A DNA stretch of 64,000 nt from Phytophthora colocasiae (GCA_018806915.1 JAGKQI010000006.1:124001-188000); one strand, 5' to 3'; shown: positions 43,201-54,945, counted from the stretch's first letter. Notes: generated by a model from the letters alone, not told the origin. Numbers and translations: made by a program.

Positions 43201-44318
43201 GAAGTCCACCCCATACTGAAACCAAGTGTACCCAACACGATCTCACGCAATCAAGTGAAACGCAACCTGCTCATCCCTGTAATGACATCACTAAGTGTCG
43301 ACTCGACAAGATCCGCTGTACCGGCTACCATAGTGAGCCCAAGTGAAAGTTCCTGAGAAATACTGAGACCAAGTGTATATGAGAATATGGAAGACAGATG
43401 ACAGAGAGATACGAGATAGATAACCAGAGTTCAAATTGCGTTATAACCCCAAAGTCGATTCGTCGGTTCATTGGAAAGTGTAAGGCCACGACAAAGCTTT
43501 GAGTCGTGTGATCTCTCACCTATCAAGCCCCGTTAGGTGGAGATCAGTGTAACGTAGAGACCTGAGAGGACCCACCTATTCCATTTCCTAGTTGGGTCGT
43601 TTGTCTTGTCTCTAACGGTAGCCCATTTCATATTGTACGTTTGGACAGGTTTTGGGAGCTAGACAGTCGCTCTCAAGACGCTCGGTAGACTGTTATATAA
43701 CTGATAGTGTATTGGTTTATTTTCCCTCTATATATTAGAGGGTGGTGCGCGAAGTTGCGGGATTACCAGACAGACCAGGTGTCTGGTGAACATTTCCCTA
43801 GTTGACCTGGAGAACTAGCCCACTGCTCGAGGGCCAGGAAATAATAAGAGCAGCTACATATTTGTATATCGGAACTCTATATTGCGGTTATCTCGGAAGT
43901 CTAGTAACAGGACTTCCCATTGTATTAATTTCTCTTTTGCTTTCAGAAATCTCCGGCGTACACAAGTGTTCACCGGAAAACGTTCGACTCTCAAGCGCTC
44001 CTGTGAGGATCAGAAGGACATCCGACGGTCTACGCAAGGAACCCTCACCCTCAGCAACACTCTCACGACCCCGGCGAGGGTCTCATTACCAAGACAACGA
44101 ACCTACGAGGACAGCACAAGGTAACACACGTGTGCGACTCTGGTATCACTACCGGTAGTCACACTTCCAGGTTCACTGTACGCCCCTGCACCGCGGTAAA
44201 AGTTGCACCGACTTCGCGACAACTGGTGCGCGTGCCCGGATCTTGGTATCGTGATATCACCGGATCTAAGAGAGTTTGAGAAGAGGGTTTCTTTTTCTGT
44301 CAAGCGTCTATATTCAAG
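43201..44318. other. Candidate 5' LTR or leader of an unassigned retroelement
   Basis: About 1.1 kb before the ORF at 44319. A TATATAA-like stretch near 43692, a CTATATATTAG stretch near 43727 and a GGTGGTGCGCG leader resemble an LTR promoter region, but no second copy is in the window, so LTR status is a guess. Confidence 0.25.
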
Positions 44319-45909
44319 ATGGCTTCACATGGAACTACGAGAGGAGGACGTCGGGGACGCGGTGGTCGCAGAATGGCGACACGTCAGTCGAAGCGTCTTC
44401 AAGGTCTTCCGCCTGACGAACAACCCGATTTGGATGCTGTTCAGAAGGCGGCACGCGAGAAGAGGAAGGCTGCACGTGAGAAGGAAGCAGTCGAGGAGGT
44501 GAACCTCACGGAACCGGCGGTCGAAGACCAGCCTGCTGCGGAGCCTGAAGCCCAAGAGACACCTGATGTGTCTGGCGAACAAGGTTCTGAAGAAGGTCCG
44601 TCCGAAGCTGAAGCTTCTGGTGACGAGGTGGCCACTGCCCGTGAGGGTAGTGATGAGGCGTCTGAGGGAGGCGCCGATGTGGATGAGTCCCCGGAGGTCA
44701 TTGACTTGTGTTCTGAGTCGACGGCTTCTGGGAAGTCCGTGGGAGAAGTGAAGACGGAACCCGGACTGGTTGATGAACGTGTCTCGAAGACTCTAAAGTC
44801 CGAAGACACTCCGATGTCCGATGACATGCCGATGAAGTCCGAAGATTCTCTGAAGACACCGTCTGATGAGTCTGGGAGGGCTGATTCGCTGGATGGAGAA
44901 CGTGCCCTGAAGTACGTACGCCGTGAGTTCCGCCGCTGGAGGGACATGGACGCTGGAAGAATTGTTCCGCCGAATGTCGAATACGCCTGGCGAATAGCGA
45001 AGCCTGACGCAAATGCCTTTCAGAAGGCTGCGGCAGCGACGGGCGACTACATCAAGTGGCGGTGTTCTTCCAGTATTCCCAGAAGACATGTGGATATCGG
45101 AGTTCTGCTTGAGGCGCCATAGTTTTGGCCGAGTCCAAGACTTGTCGTACGTCGAGATCTCGATGAATACTCTGACGGCACCTGAATGCGTCGCTGTCCT
45201 TCAGACGATGCTGTATGAAGCAGGATTTGCGTTCCAGAACTTGCTACCGAGGTGGTCTCAGACCCAAGCGTCTGCTATCTTCGAACCTCAAGTGCGCAGT
45301 GTGGCGACGGAGCTTCAGAGCCGACTTGCGGAAGAACTGGTCGAGTGGGCCACTGTGACCGCCAGGTCACAAGTCAATCGACTCCCAGAAGACACAAAGG
45401 TAGGCAACGAAGCACGTCAAGGCGAAGCTGATGGTATATTACGCGATGAGAAGGCTGACCTACAAGGGTGACAGTTGATCATGAGACTCCGGGTGACCGG
45501 ACTCAGAGTCACACATAGTTCTGACGGGTCCAGCAGTGGAGAACCGCCGCAGTCCAAGCGCCTGCAACATGGTCCGCCACGCCCACAAGTCTCGTCGACA
45601 CCATCTGCACTGTCGACGCCATCGCTGAGTTCGCTGCCGGAATACGAGAGTCACTCTGATAGCACTCGTTTGGAGTCTGGCGTGCCAATGTCTGAAGATC
45701 AAGGTAGCTCTCTGACGAATGACGCGCCTGTGCCAAGTGTTATTGGGACCTCTGTCGCGAAGTCGGTGAAACTTTGGTCGCGGAGCAGGGGGCGTTTAGT
45801 GAACCCTAGTTATACGACTACTGAAAAGGGGTTTTCAGAGCCGTACAACGATAGGTTGGCGTGTGGTACCTTGCGGTATCCTGTGGGTGCGTTGTCTTCG
45901 GAAATATGA
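44319..45909 (+). pseudogene. Unassigned acidic ORF, possibly retroelement gag
   Basis: ATG 44319 encodes an Arg/Gly N-terminus (GGRRGRGGRRMATRQSKRL), a charged AAREKRKAAREKE segment and a long acidic Glu/Ser region, then YVRREFRRWRDMDAG. Near 45090 the frame shifts. The continuing frame (YVEISMNTLTAPECVAVLQTML) has one in-frame TGA at 45469-45471 and ends at 45909. No zinc knuckle, protease or RT is present. It lies 67 bp left of the truncated edge of GypD (45977), so a following pol could have been lost there. I do not recognise a family; gag of another gypsy lineage is my best guess. Confidence 0.35.
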
Positions 45910-45976
45910 CCCTCGCCGGAGTCTGAGAATGTGTTGTGAAGAGAAGTTGGGGTTCCCTTGGAGTCTGGTGTCGGTA

Positions 45977-47726
45977 GCCATCGCGTCACGCACACGGCGT
46001 AATACGCTCAATCTCACCGAGAGGAAGTCATCGACTTGTTTACGCACAGCAGAAGGGCTGATATCAACAAGCTCGGAGTCGAGCGACGGTACAGCCTCTC
46101 CCCCACTAAGCCCGAGGCCACCGCGTGGCGGAGTGAGCGGGACGCGCGGATGCGCAAGGCCGTTCACGTAGAACGGAGTGAAGCCTGTCGAGGCATGCAC
46201 CGCATTGTTCATTGAGAACTCAACGAGAGGAAGCATAGCGCTCCAACGCTTCGGCGTTTCAGCGCATATGCTGCGGAGGATGTCCTCCAAAACGCGATTG
46301 ACGCGTTCAGTCTGACCGTCGGTCTGCGGATGATCCGTCGTGGACATATCCAGTCGAGTGCCAAGCACTTTAAAGACGGACGTCCAGAAGTGACCCGTGA
46401 AACGGGGGTCTCGATCCGTGACAATGGTCTCTGGCAGCCCATGCTGGCGGAAGACCCGATCGATAAAGATCGTCGCTGTACCAGCGCCATCGACGGTGTC
46501 CGGCACAGCCGCTAGGTGAGCCATCTTGCTCAGACGGTCAACAAAGACCACAACGCCCGTGTTGCCTGCCGAATCCTTCGGCAGGCCAAACACAAAGTCC
46601 ATACTCATGGACTGCCAACACCCAGAGGGTACAGGTAAGATCGCCAAAGGCGCTGCCGCATGCGGTGAGGGTTTAACCCGCTGACACGTCTCACACGTGT
46701 GCACATATGTGCTGACCCACTTGTACATCTTTGGCCACCAGTACATGGAGCTCACCGAGCCGTAGGTCTTCTCACGACCGAGGTGGCCGCTTTTTGGCGT
46801 GTCGTGGGCCTCATAGAGGATACGATACTTCAGGTCCTCATCGTGAGGAACCTCCACACGTGGTGGGTCATCCTGACCCGTGCTGTAATACAGCAGACCA
46901 CCCTCCAGGCTATAGCGCTGGAGTCTCGCCTTTAGGCGTCGTGACAGAGTCACCTTTGAGTCCTTAAACTCATCGCTCCCTAGAGCTTGAAGCAGCGCGA
47001 CACAAGAGTCGTCCTGAGCGTACGCTGCTCGAACCATGTCCGTCACGGACGACGTCACTGAGGTGACATGGGATAGCTCATAGTCCGGGCGACGTGATAA
47101 CGCGTCAGCGAGGACGTTCTGCCTGCCAGGCTTGTACTTCACCTCGAAGTTATACTCCGCAAAGAAGGAGAGCCATCGGGCCATCCTCTGCGAGAGGTGA
47201 GGCGACTGCGTCGCTGTGCGTAGTGACGCATGATCCGTGTAGATCACAAACGGCTTGGAGCCGAGCAGGTGAACCCTGAATTTGACGAGAGCGTACTTCA
47301 TCGCAAGTAGCTCCTTGTCATGAACTGGATAGTTCTTCTCAGCAGCCTTGAGCTGTCGAGACTCAAACGCAATGACGCGTTCGCACCCTTCGGCGTCCGC
47401 TTGTAGCAAAGCACTGCCGATGGCAAAGTCCGAGGCGTCACAGACGACGATAAACGGACGATCGGGGTCTGGCAACGCCAGTATCGGTGCCTGAAGCAGG
47501 CTATCCTTGATACGAGTGAACGCACTCTCGTGCTCAGCACGCCATACCCATTCGGCATCCTTCTTAAGGAGATCCGTCAGTGGCCGAGCCAACTCAGCGT
47601 AGTTCTCGCTATACTTGTGTAAGTAGTTGGCTAAGCCCAGCCACTTACGCAAGTCCTTCTGGTTCAAGGGAACCGGCCAGTCCACAATGGCCTTGACCTT
47701 TGCTGGATCAGCACGAAGGCCATGCT
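45977..47726 (-). pseudogene. GypD pol, downstream part (RNase H-integrase)
   Basis: The frame matches GypE pol from [15 protein letters not shown] (RT thumb) through RNase H ([16 protein letters not shown]), the HHCC finger and the integrase core, up to [12 protein letters not shown], where homology ends at 45977. Only scattered substitutions separate it from GypE. It is open but has neither start nor end of its own. Confidence 0.88.
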
Positions 47727-48137
47727 TGCAGCGGGGCTGCGTAGTTGTGCACGGCACAGAGGAAGTTTGGTTGACTCGTAGAGTCCTGCTGGCAAGGCAC
47801 TAGCCTTCGGTTCTATACAAGAACCAAGTAGTCCACTAAATACGGGACTCTCACAATCAGTGTCCCTATAATAAAGGAACTAACACTAATTATGTAAAAT
47901 GCAAACTGATTTTTATTTATTTTATTGCCTAATCCTGAATGTAACGGATTTAGTATCTAACATACTAAATCCTAATCAAATGCAATGTGTGGCTCTGAGC
48001 TAACAGCCAGCAACTGGCTACATATGTGACGTGTGAGAAACACTATGTGTCGTACACGGATCTGTGACTTGTGACCCGGATGGTGTATACCACACCTATT
48101 GTAGCCAAGGCGCGCAGCGCCGTGTAACCCCGTTACA
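47727..48137 (-). repeat. GypE 3' LTR
   Basis: Begins on the minus strand with the palindromic TGTAACGGGGTTACA and ends CCCGCTGCA. It contains an 11-bp hairpin GGATTTAGTAT/ATACTAAATCC (47946-47972) and minus-strand AATAAA-type signals near 47920. Confidence 0.92.
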
Positions 48138-48270
48138 CCCTCCCCCACCAAACCGTGGATACGGAGTATCTACAACTGTAGACATAACTGCCTTGTCAAG
48201 GCCTGTCACCGGGAACTTTCCGATAAAAGAAATCTCTCAACGAGAGTGCGCGGGCGCGCTGGCTCAACGA

Positions 48271-48286
48271 GCACATTCTCCAATTC
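48271..48286 (+). promoter_or_regulatory. Oomycete-like core promoter for the GypE antisense ORF
   Basis: GCACATTCTCCAATTC matches the oomycete consensus GCTCATTYYNCAWTTT at 14 of 16 positions. It lies 162 bp upstream of ATG 48433, on the strand opposite to gag-pol. Confidence 0.5.
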
Positions 48287-48432
48287 TCCCCAGCGAGCCA
48301 ACCGCTCCTGAGGTGTCCCGTGACCAGGCGTCTACGCCCCAGCGCCTCAGCGCTTTCCGGTCTAAGCCCTCGGCTCCTCTCACGCTCTCCGTTTCGGAGT
48401 ATTTCGCGGCGTCTCGCCTTCGCTACGGAGCG

Positions 48433-50076
48433 ATGTTTAAGGCCAGCCCGACGTCAAGTGGTAGCGGTGGCTCACCCTTCGAGTACACGACAGCGTCGCC
48501 GACGCGCGACCCACGTCGCTCTCCTACAGAGGAAGGCGAGGTCGAAGTAGACTACGAGGAGTCCGAACAGGGCGATGCCCATGCGTCTCCTGCTCCTGCG
48601 AGCCCTCGGACGACCCGATCTGAGCTGCGCTCTCCACGCGATCCGCGTCGGTACTCAATTCCTCGGCAGCTGCGGCAGCCCAATCCGTTCCCGGAGGGAC
48701 CTTCGAGCCTTGTGCTCAACGCGTTGCGCAACGCACCACCACTTCCTGCTCGCGATGAGCCAGAGTCACTCAAGGGAGTCGAAGACGCGATCACCAACCC
48801 TCTGGATGAGGCACAGGAGGCTTCCATGAGCGGTGCTCCAGAGTCACGTCGACCGGTCCAACGGGACATCGTGGCGACTTCGTCGCGGCGCGACTACGGC
48901 TTCGAGCCTCGCGACCCTGCCGAGCAGGTGAAGCAGTTGATGGCGCAGCCAAACCTGCATGGCTACGCCATAGGCGATCCTCCACGTACGGTGGCTGAGA
49001 CTCAGCAGCGACAGGGGCTCCATGAGCGTTTCCTGACCCCGCAGGTGTGCACACTCGCCGAGTATCGGCAACGCTTAGATAAGCAACGACGACGGGAGTC
49101 TGTGCCTCAGATGAGGACTTATCCACTCCTGCTCCAAACCGGAGAGACCACCCGGGACTACATGGTCCATGTGGCCACCTGGGCCGAGGCTTCTCGAAAG
49201 CTCGCGTCGTTTGACCGGCTCATGGAGAGCTGCGCCGAGGTAGACGTCCGCCTCGCCCGAGGTCTACTCTTCCAGTACGCGAAGATACGCGTGCGGCCCG
49301 GCCGCTTTCCTCGTCACACGACGGCAGTGGCTCCCGCCTCTCAGGCCACTATCCCTGCTTCGCAGGATGCTCCTTCAGTCTCCGAGGGAGACTCGCTGGC
49401 TATGCCAGCCACGGACCAGAGCCTGAGCTCGGCTGCTAGTCCGTCAGCTTCTCACACTAGTGGTGAGAAGCGGGTGTCGACCGAGTGGTCGACCTCGAGC
49501 CCTTCGGGCGCCCCCGATCTTCGCGATCAAAAGCGTCCACGACGTCAGGGCAGTTCTGCCTCAGGGGCCCTTCAAACTCCCACGAGTTTTGGGAATGAGG
49601 ATATCCACGCCACTTCACCAGATACTGGTTTTGACTACGGTGGCGACGCCGCGCCATCAGGCGCTCCACGTGGTAGTGGGGAGTCCCCTGCTCATCGAGT
49701 AACGGCGGAGGAGGCCGATTCGCTGCGGAACGCAATACTCGACGAGTGTGATGAGCGCTATTTGTCGCGGCGCGCTTGGTATCAACTCGATCACTCGATC
49801 GGTACTCTCCAGAGTCAGACTCAGTCTCTTCAGGGGAACCTGGAGGGCGTTTGGCATTCGCATGCCCGTCTCGCTCAGGACATGGAGGAGATTGAAAGCC
49901 GGATGGCTTGGCTCGAAGGTCCTCAGTCCCTGACTGCTCGCCTGCACCAGCAGGAGCTTCAGCTCGCTGAGTTGCGGGGTCAGGTGACGTTGCTGCTGCA
50001 GATGACGCAGCCTGGGCACGTGTCGTCGGTACCAGCGCCTCCGCGCTCACCCCCGCGGGGTCCCGATATGGCTTAA
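48433..50076 (+). CDS. GypE convergent antisense ORF (coiled-coil protein)
   Basis: 547 codons from ATG 48433; the same frame is open back into the LTR (48064) without another ATG. The first kilobase (48433-49456) faces no coding sequence. The last 620 bp overlap the end of pol on the opposite strand. The N-terminal part is disordered, rich in Ser, Pro and Arg (SPRDPRRYSIPRQLRQP). The middle is more ordered (TTRDYMVHVATWAEASRKL, VDVRLARGLLFQYAKIRV). The C-terminal part is a predicted coiled coil ([52 protein letters not shown]). No signal peptide, membrane segment or known domain is seen. GypF has a counterpart. Function unknown. Confidence 0.65.
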   Translation: MFKASPTSSGSGGSPFEYTTASPTRDPRRSPTEEGEVEVDYEESEQGDAHASPAPASPRTTRSELRSPRDPRRYSIPRQLRQPNPFPEGPSSLVLNALRNAPPLPARDEPESLKGVEDAITNPLDEAQEASMSGAPESRRPVQRDIVATSSRRDYGFEPRDPAEQVKQLMAQPNLHGYAIGDPPRTVAETQQRQGLHERFLTPQVCTLAEYRQRLDKQRRRESVPQMRTYPLLLQTGETTRDYMVHVATWAEASRKLASFDRLMESCAEVDVRLARGLLFQYAKIRVRPGRFPRHTTAVAPASQATIPASQDAPSVSEGDSLAMPATDQSLSSAASPSASHTSGEKRVSTEWSTSSPSGAPDLRDQKRPRRQGSSASGALQTPTSFGNEDIHATSPDTGFDYGGDAAPSGAPRGSGESPAHRVTAEEADSLRNAILDECDERYLSRRAWYQLDHSIGTLQSQTQSLQGNLEGVWHSHARLAQDMEEIESRMAWLEGPQSLTARLHQQELQLAELRGQVTLLLQMTQPGHVSSVPAPPRSPPRGPDMA

Positions 50077-53000
50077 GCAAGCCGACGTAGAACACCGGGT
50101 GTGTTCGCATCCGCTTTGGCAAGTCAAGCGTGTATGCCAGGCCCTTCTTGGCCACGACCGTAAATGGTCCGATGAAACGCGGACGCAATTTCGTCTTAAA
50201 GACACTTGACACTGCATGTGTAGGTAGGTTCTTAGCGTTTAATAAAACCTGGTCACCGACCTTAAATTCCCATACATTGCCTCTGCCTTTTGCATCAGCC
50301 TGTTCTTTCTGAACGTCTTGGCTTTCGGCCATCGCGTCACGCACACGGCGTAATACGCTCAATCTCACCGAGAGGAAGTCATCGACTTGTTTACGCACAG
50401 CAGAAGGGCTGATATCAGCAAGCTCGGAGTCGAGCGACGGCACAGCCTCTCCCCCACTAAGCCCAAGGCTACCGCGAGGCGGAGTGAGCGGGACGCGCGG
50501 ATGCGCAAGGCCGTTCACGTAGAACGGGGTGAAGCCTGTCGAGGCATGCACCGCATTGTTCATGGAGAACTCAACGAGAGGAAGCATAGCGCTCCAACGC
50601 TTCGGCGTTTCAGCGTATACGCTGCGGAGGATGTCCTCCAAAACGCGATTGACGCGTTCAGTCTGACCGTCGGTCTGCGGATGATCCGTCGTGGACATAT
50701 CCAGTCGAGTGCCCAGCACCTTGAAGACGGACGTCCAGAAGTGACCCGTGAAACGGGGATCTCGATCCGTGACAATGGTCTCTGGCAGCCCATGCTGGCG
50801 GAAGACCCGATCGATAAAGATCGTCGCTGTACCAGCGCCATCGACGGTGTCCGGCACAGCCGCTAGGTGAGCCATCTTGCTCAGACGGTCAACAAAGACC
50901 ACAACGCCCGTGTTGCCTGCCGAATCCTTCGGCAGGCCAAACACAAAGTCCATACGCATGGACTGCCAACACCCAGAGGGTACAGGTAAGCTCGCCAAAG
51001 GCGCTGCCGCATGCGGTGAGGGTTTAACCCGCTGACACGTCTCACACATGTGCACATATGTGCTGACCCACTTGTACATCTTTGGCCACCAGTACATGGA
51101 GCTCACCGAGCCGTAGGTCTTCTCACGACCGAGGTGGCCGCTTTTTGGCGTGTCGTGGGCCTCATAGAGGATACGATACTTCAGGTCCTCATCGTGAGGA
51201 ACCTCCACACGTGGTGGGTCATCCTGACCCGTGCTGTAATACAGCAGACCACCCTCCAGGCTATAGCGCTGGAGTCTCGCCTTTAGGCGTCGTGACAGAG
51301 TCACCTTTGAGTCCTTAAACTCATCGCTCCCTAGAGCTTGAAGCAGCGCGACACAAGAGTCGTCCTGAGCGTACGCTGCTCGAACCATGTCCGTCACGGA
51401 CGACGTCACCGAGGTGATATGAGATAATTCATAGTCCGGGCGACGTGATAACGCGTCAGCGAGGACGTTCTGCCTTCCAGGCTTGTACTTCACCTCGAAG
51501 TTATACTCCGCAAAGAAGGAGAGCCATCGGGCCATCCTCTGCGAGAGGTGAGGCGACTGCGTCGCTGTGCGTAGTGATGCATGATCCGTGTAGATCACAA
51601 ACGGCTTGGAGCCGAGCAGGTGAACCCTGAATTTGACGAGAGCGTACTTCATCGCAAGTAGCTCCTTGTCATGAACTGGATAGTTCTTCTCAGCAGCCTT
51701 GAGCTGTCGAGACTCAAACGCAATGACGCGTTCGCACCCTTCGGCGTCCGCTTGTAGCAAAGCACTGCCGATGGCAAAGTCCGAGGCGTCACAGACGACG
51801 ATAAACGGACGATCGGGGTCTGGCAACGCCAGTATCGGTGCCTGAAGCAGGCTATCCTTGATACGAGTGAACGCACTCTCGTGCTCAGCACGCCATACCC
51901 ATTCGGCATCCTTCTTAAGGAGATCCGTCAGTGGCCGAGCCAACTCAGCGTAGTTCTCGCTATACTTGTGTAAGTAGTTGGCTAAGCCCAGCCACTTACG
52001 CAAGTCCTTCTGGTTCAAGGGAACCGGCCAGTCCACAATGGCCTTGACCTTTGCTGGATCAGCACGAAGGCCATGCTTCCCAATGAAGCACCCTAGGAAG
52101 GGGATTTCTTCCGCGCCAAAGACGCACTTGTCTGCGTTGGCGTGCAATTTGTTCGTGCGCATGCACTCGAGCACAGCTCTCACGTGTTCCACGTGCACCT
52201 CAACGTCAGTCTTGCCGTGTTCGGCCTGACTGTGGACGAACACGTCGTCAAAGTACGTCTGTGCGAATGCCCGCAGGGACCTGAACAGCTGCGTCACTAG
52301 ACGATTGAACGTTGCAGGCGCGTTCGAGAGCCCTTGGGGCATGACGAGCCACTCCCAGAGCATACCGCTCGGGGTGCTCACCGCTGTAAGCGGAATATCA
52401 CTGGCTCGCATGAGCAGCTGATAGTACCCATCGACCAAGTCGAGCGCACTGTACATGGTGCAACCCACCATGTTGTTCTGAAGAACAGCCTTCCTAGGAA
52501 TCGGCGTCTGCGCCGGAATCGTGGCAGCGTTGAGCTTGTTAAAAGCGTGAACGATACGCCACTTGCCATTCGGCTTTCTGACACAGAACGTTGGCGCGGA
52601 GTGCGGGGACTTTCTCTCGCGCACGAGACCCGCCGCGTGCTTCGCACGGAAGAAGGCGTCAATGACGTCGCATTGCTCTTTAGGAAGAGGCCACTGCCGG
52701 GTCACGCAGTATTTAGTTCCGGGAACTAAGTCGATCTCATGACGAACGCCTCGGTCGGGAGGTAGGCCACTCGGTGGTTCCTTCGAGACAACGTCTCCAT
52801 ATTCCTTCAACAAGGAGTAGAAGGGATCCGAGGGATTCTTGAGGATCTCCGATCCACTCCTGGCGTTCAACGCCTTCTTGACTTCGGCCAAGACGGACTC
52901 GTCAACGAGGGACGACGAGTTTAACTCCTCTTCAGGTCGAACGATGACCACCTCGGCGAGTTCGCCAGCCTTCAAGGCATCGCCAAAGTCGGCGAAGGAC

Positions 53001-53938
53001 ATCTCCTCTAGCTCAAGGAGCTTGTCAACACTTGGCAAGTCGTCCAGCAGGACACTGCCTTCGGCACAACCGCCCACTCCATCAACCAGAGTGTATAGCT
53101 GCCCACAGCGCTCCGGTGCGTCGGCACTTGACGTCACGGATGACTCAGACGCAGAGCGTCTCGCCCGAAGGGCCTTGCGACGTCTTCGCCTAGCCGAAGA
53201 GCGTCTACTCGACGGAGTACGTGCCGTCGCACAGGGGTTACGTGAGCTTTGCCCACACGTTGACTCACTGTCAACCAGCGCTACGCGCTCAACAGGACTG
53301 CGGTCCTCGCTATCGGTGCTGTCCACTAACTCGGACACACCGACCTCCAGCATCATAGCCGACTCGGCTCGATGCTCGCGCCAATAGCGCTTCTGCTTCC
53401 TAGCAGAGGTGGGTTCATGACTCGCCAAAGCTCCACTAGGAGAGAAGTGCGTAGCACCTAAGGTCTTCGACCACCAGTCAATCCATAGCTCGTGGCGCTC
53501 CAGCCACGCCATACCAAGGATGAGGTCGTACCTCGAATCCAGGTCCAAGACCAAGCAGCGTTCCACGCTGTCGAAGTCCAGGAACTTCAGCCGTAGGTCC
53601 ATGGGGACCTTGGCTGCCGTGACACGGACGCCCGTCGCTAGACGGACAGTGACGGTGTCACCTCTTCGCGCTCGAAGCGCCTCAGCATATTTCTGACTAC
53701 CCTCAACGGTGGAGCGTCTGACGTAGTTGCCAGACGCTCCTGAATCGATCAACACGATCCACGGCTTCTCGAAACCCTTCACGTCCACATGGACGACCAG
53801 CAAGCCCTGCTTGCTCACACGTTCCGTGTTCAAGAGCACGGAGCTCTTCGGGGGTGAGCCCCAGTGCCTCTCACGCACTGCAGAACTCAGTTCTTCCCCA
53901 GTAGACCGCCCCGCGTCTACTGGGAGCCGTCGTTTCCC
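49457..53938 (-). CDS. GypE pol (PR-RT-RH-IN-chromodomain)
   Basis: An uninterrupted frame of about 1490 codons, entered by -1 frameshift from gag at 53932-53938; it has no ATG near its start (the GTG at 53878 is the first common alternative). Protease shows [14 protein letters not shown] carries [10 protein letters not shown] and a YFDD box ([14 protein letters not shown]). RNase H follows ([12 protein letters not shown]). Integrase has an HHCC finger ([25 protein letters not shown]) and [26 protein letters not shown] module ([20 protein letters not shown]) and a chromodomain ([21 protein letters not shown]) close the protein, separated by a disordered linker. The linker and chromodomain lie opposite the antisense ORF. 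Confidence 0.92.
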   Translation of the reverse strand, partial: GKRRLPVDAGRSTGEELSSAVRERHWGSPPKSSVLLNTERVSKQGLLVVHVDVKGFEKPWIVLIDSGASGNYVRRSTVEGSQKYAEALRARRGDTVTVRLATGVRVTAAKVPMDLRLKFLDFDSVERCLVLDLDSRYDLILGMAWLERHELWIDWWSKTLGATHFSPSGALASHEPTSARKQKRYWREHRAESAMMLEVGVSELVDSTDSEDRSPVERVALVDSESTCGQSSRNPCATARTPSSRRSSARRRRRKALRARRSASESSVTSSADAPERCGQLYTLVDGVGGCAEGSVLLDDLPSVDKLLELEEMSFADFGDALKAGELAEVVIVRPEEELNSSSLVDESVLAEVKKALNARSGSEILKNPSDPFYSLLKEYGDVVSKEPPSGLPPDRGVRHEIDLVPGTKYCVTRQWPLPKEQCDVIDAFFRAKHAAGLVRERKSPHSAPTFCVRKPNGKWRIVHAFNKLNAATIPAQTPIPRKAVLQNNMVGCTMYSALDLVDGYYQLLMRASDIPLTAVSTPSGMLWEWLVMPQGLSNAPATFNRLVTQLFRSLRAFAQTYFDDVFVHSQAEHGKTDVEVHVEHVRAVLECMRTNKLHANADKCVFGAEEIPFLGCFIGKHGLRADPAKVKAIVDWPVPLNQKDLRKWLGLANYLHKYSENYAELARPLTDLLKKDAEWVWRAEHESAFTRIKDSLLQAPILALPDPDRPFIVVCDASDFAIGSALLQADAEGCERVIAFESRQLKAAEKNYPVHDKELLAMKYALVKFRVHLLGSKPFVIYTDHASLRTATQSPHLSQRMARWLSFFAEYNFEVKYKPGRQNVLADALSRRPDYELSHITSVTSSVTDMVRAAYAQDDSCVALLQALGSDEFKDSKVTLSRRLKARLQRYSLEGGLLYYSTGQDDPPRVEVPHDEDLKYRILYEAHDTPKSGHLGREKTYGSVSSMYWWPKMYKWVSTYVHMCETCQRVKPSPHAAAPLASLPVPSGCWQSMRMDFVFGLPKDSAGNTGVVVFVDRLSKMAHLAAVPDTVDGAGTATIFIDRVFRQHGLPETIVTDRDPRFTGHFWTSVFKVLGTRLDMSTTDHPQTDGQTERVNRVLEDILRSVYAETPKRWSAMLPLVEFSMNNAVHASTGFTPFYVNGLAHPRVPLTPPRGSLGLSGGEAVPSLDSELADISPSAVRKQVDDFLSVRLSVLRRVRDAMAESQDVQKEQADAKGRGNVWEFKVGDQVLLNAKNLPTHAVSSVFKTKLRPRFIGPFTVVAKKGLAYTLDLPKRMRTHPVFYVGLLKPYRDPAGVSAEALVPTTRAQAASSAAATSPDPATQRAEAPAGAGEQSGTEDLRAKPSGFQSPPCPERDGHANAKRPPGSPEETESDSGEYRSSDRVDTKRAATNSAHHTRRVLRSAANRPPPPLLDEQGTPHYHVERLMARRRHRSQNQYLVKWRGYPHSQNSWEFEGPLRQNCPDVVDAFDREDRGRPKGSRSTTRSTPASHH
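53897..53938 (-). promoter_or_regulatory. -1 ribosomal frameshift signal (GypE gag/pol)
   Basis: In the gag frame the heptamer G GGA AAC lies at 53938-53932. After 7 nt (GACGGCT) comes a perfect hairpin, arms CCCAGTAGAC and GTCTACTGGG with an 8-nt GC-rich loop (53924-53897). The gag stop UAG is inside the first arm. The -1 frame is open from the heptamer into pol. This fits the canonical X XXY YYZ plus spacer plus stem design. The same signal is in GypD at 57367-57408. Confidence 0.8.
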
Positions 53939-54888
53939 TGGGCAGAGCCCGAAGCGGGACCCGCGGCAGGGTTGCGACCAGTCTGGCCGGCGCGCTCTTT
54001 GCGCAGAGGGCAGTTGGGCCTCAGGTGTGTGGGACTACCACACGTGTAGCACCGACGAGTGCTCATACGCTGCACCGCAGCTCGTAGCTCGGCTACTTCA
54101 TCATCAGCATAGCTGAGGTCCATGGGCTCGGGTCCCCCGGACCCTGTGCTGTTAGCACCGACCCTCGACAACTTAAAGTTGTGTTCGGCATTCAATGCCA
54201 CGCTGACAGCGTCCTCGAAGGTGCGAGGATTCTGACGGAATGCCTCCGTCCTGGCCACGCCAGCTCTCAGACCTTCCATGAAGATAGTCACAGTGACCAC
54301 CTCAGGTAGAGGATCGGCAGCCATGCCGGCAATGAGCGTGCGCAGCTCTTGGACATAGTCCACCAGGTCCTTCTTGCCCTGTCGGCAAGCAAGGAAGCGT
54401 GACCGCACGCGATACGCCTGGTTAGGTGGAGCAAACACTTGCGTAAGCTTGGCCTTAAGCTCACCCCAAGTGGGGAAGGCCATTTCTACCGACGTCCCAG
54501 ACGTCAAGGCCCATTCTCGTGCTCGACCTTCGAGCTTAGAGATGGCGAACGCCACGCGTTGGCCTTCCAACTGGAGCATAGCGGCCCCCATGGCCATTTC
54601 AACCTCTCGGGTCCACAATAGGAGGTTCTTTCCTTCGTGCCCGTGAAAGGTCTTCACGCTGAGCGTGACGGGCTTAGCTCTCGGAGCGGGATTAACTCCT
54701 TTTACATTCCGCTGAATGTGCTCAACGAGAGCGTTCTCGTACGAGGCAAATGCCTCCAGACGCGCGTTGACGGCCTCCGGCCCTTGAGACGCAAGGTGCG
54801 CCATACCTTCAGGGCCCAGCAAGGACGTAAGCTTGTTAAGCGTGTCCCGCTGACTCGGAGTCAAGTGAGCGTATGCTTCTGGCTCCAT
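53917..54888 (-). CDS. GypE gag
   Basis: 323 residues from ATG 54888 ([17 protein letters not shown]), 58 bp inside the 5' LTR. The core ([40 protein letters not shown]) is a retrotrans_gag domain. One CCHC knuckle, [14 protein letters not shown], lies near residue 280. The last 12 codons hold the frameshift heptamer; the stop is UAG 53917-53919. No break was seen. Confidence 0.92.
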   Translation of the reverse strand: MEPEAYAHLTPSQRDTLNKLTSLLGPEGMAHLASQGPEAVNARLEAFASYENALVEHIQRNVKGVNPAPRAKPVTLSVKTFHGHEGKNLLLWTREVEMAMGAAMLQLEGQRVAFAISKLEGRAREWALTSGTSVEMAFPTWGELKAKLTQVFAPPNQAYRVRSRFLACRQGKKDLVDYVQELRTLIAGMAADPLPEVVTVTIFMEGLRAGVARTEAFRQNPRTFEDAVSVALNAEHNFKLSRVGANSTGSGGPEPMDLSYADDEVAELRAAVQRMSTRRCYTCGSPTHLRPNCPLRKERAGQTGRNPAAGPASGSAQGNDGSQ

Positions 54889-54926
54889 TCTTACAGAGAA
54901 ACAGTCTTCAACTCAGGAGTTGGATT

Positions 54927-54945
54927 GACTACAAGTGCTACCAGA
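54927..54945 (-). promoter_or_regulatory. GypE primer-binding site
   Basis: The minus strand after the 5' LTR reads TCTGGTAGCACTTGTAGTC. TGGTAGCAC after a 2-nt gap is a normal tRNA 3'-end site. GypD has the same sequence left of 58402. Confidence 0.6.
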
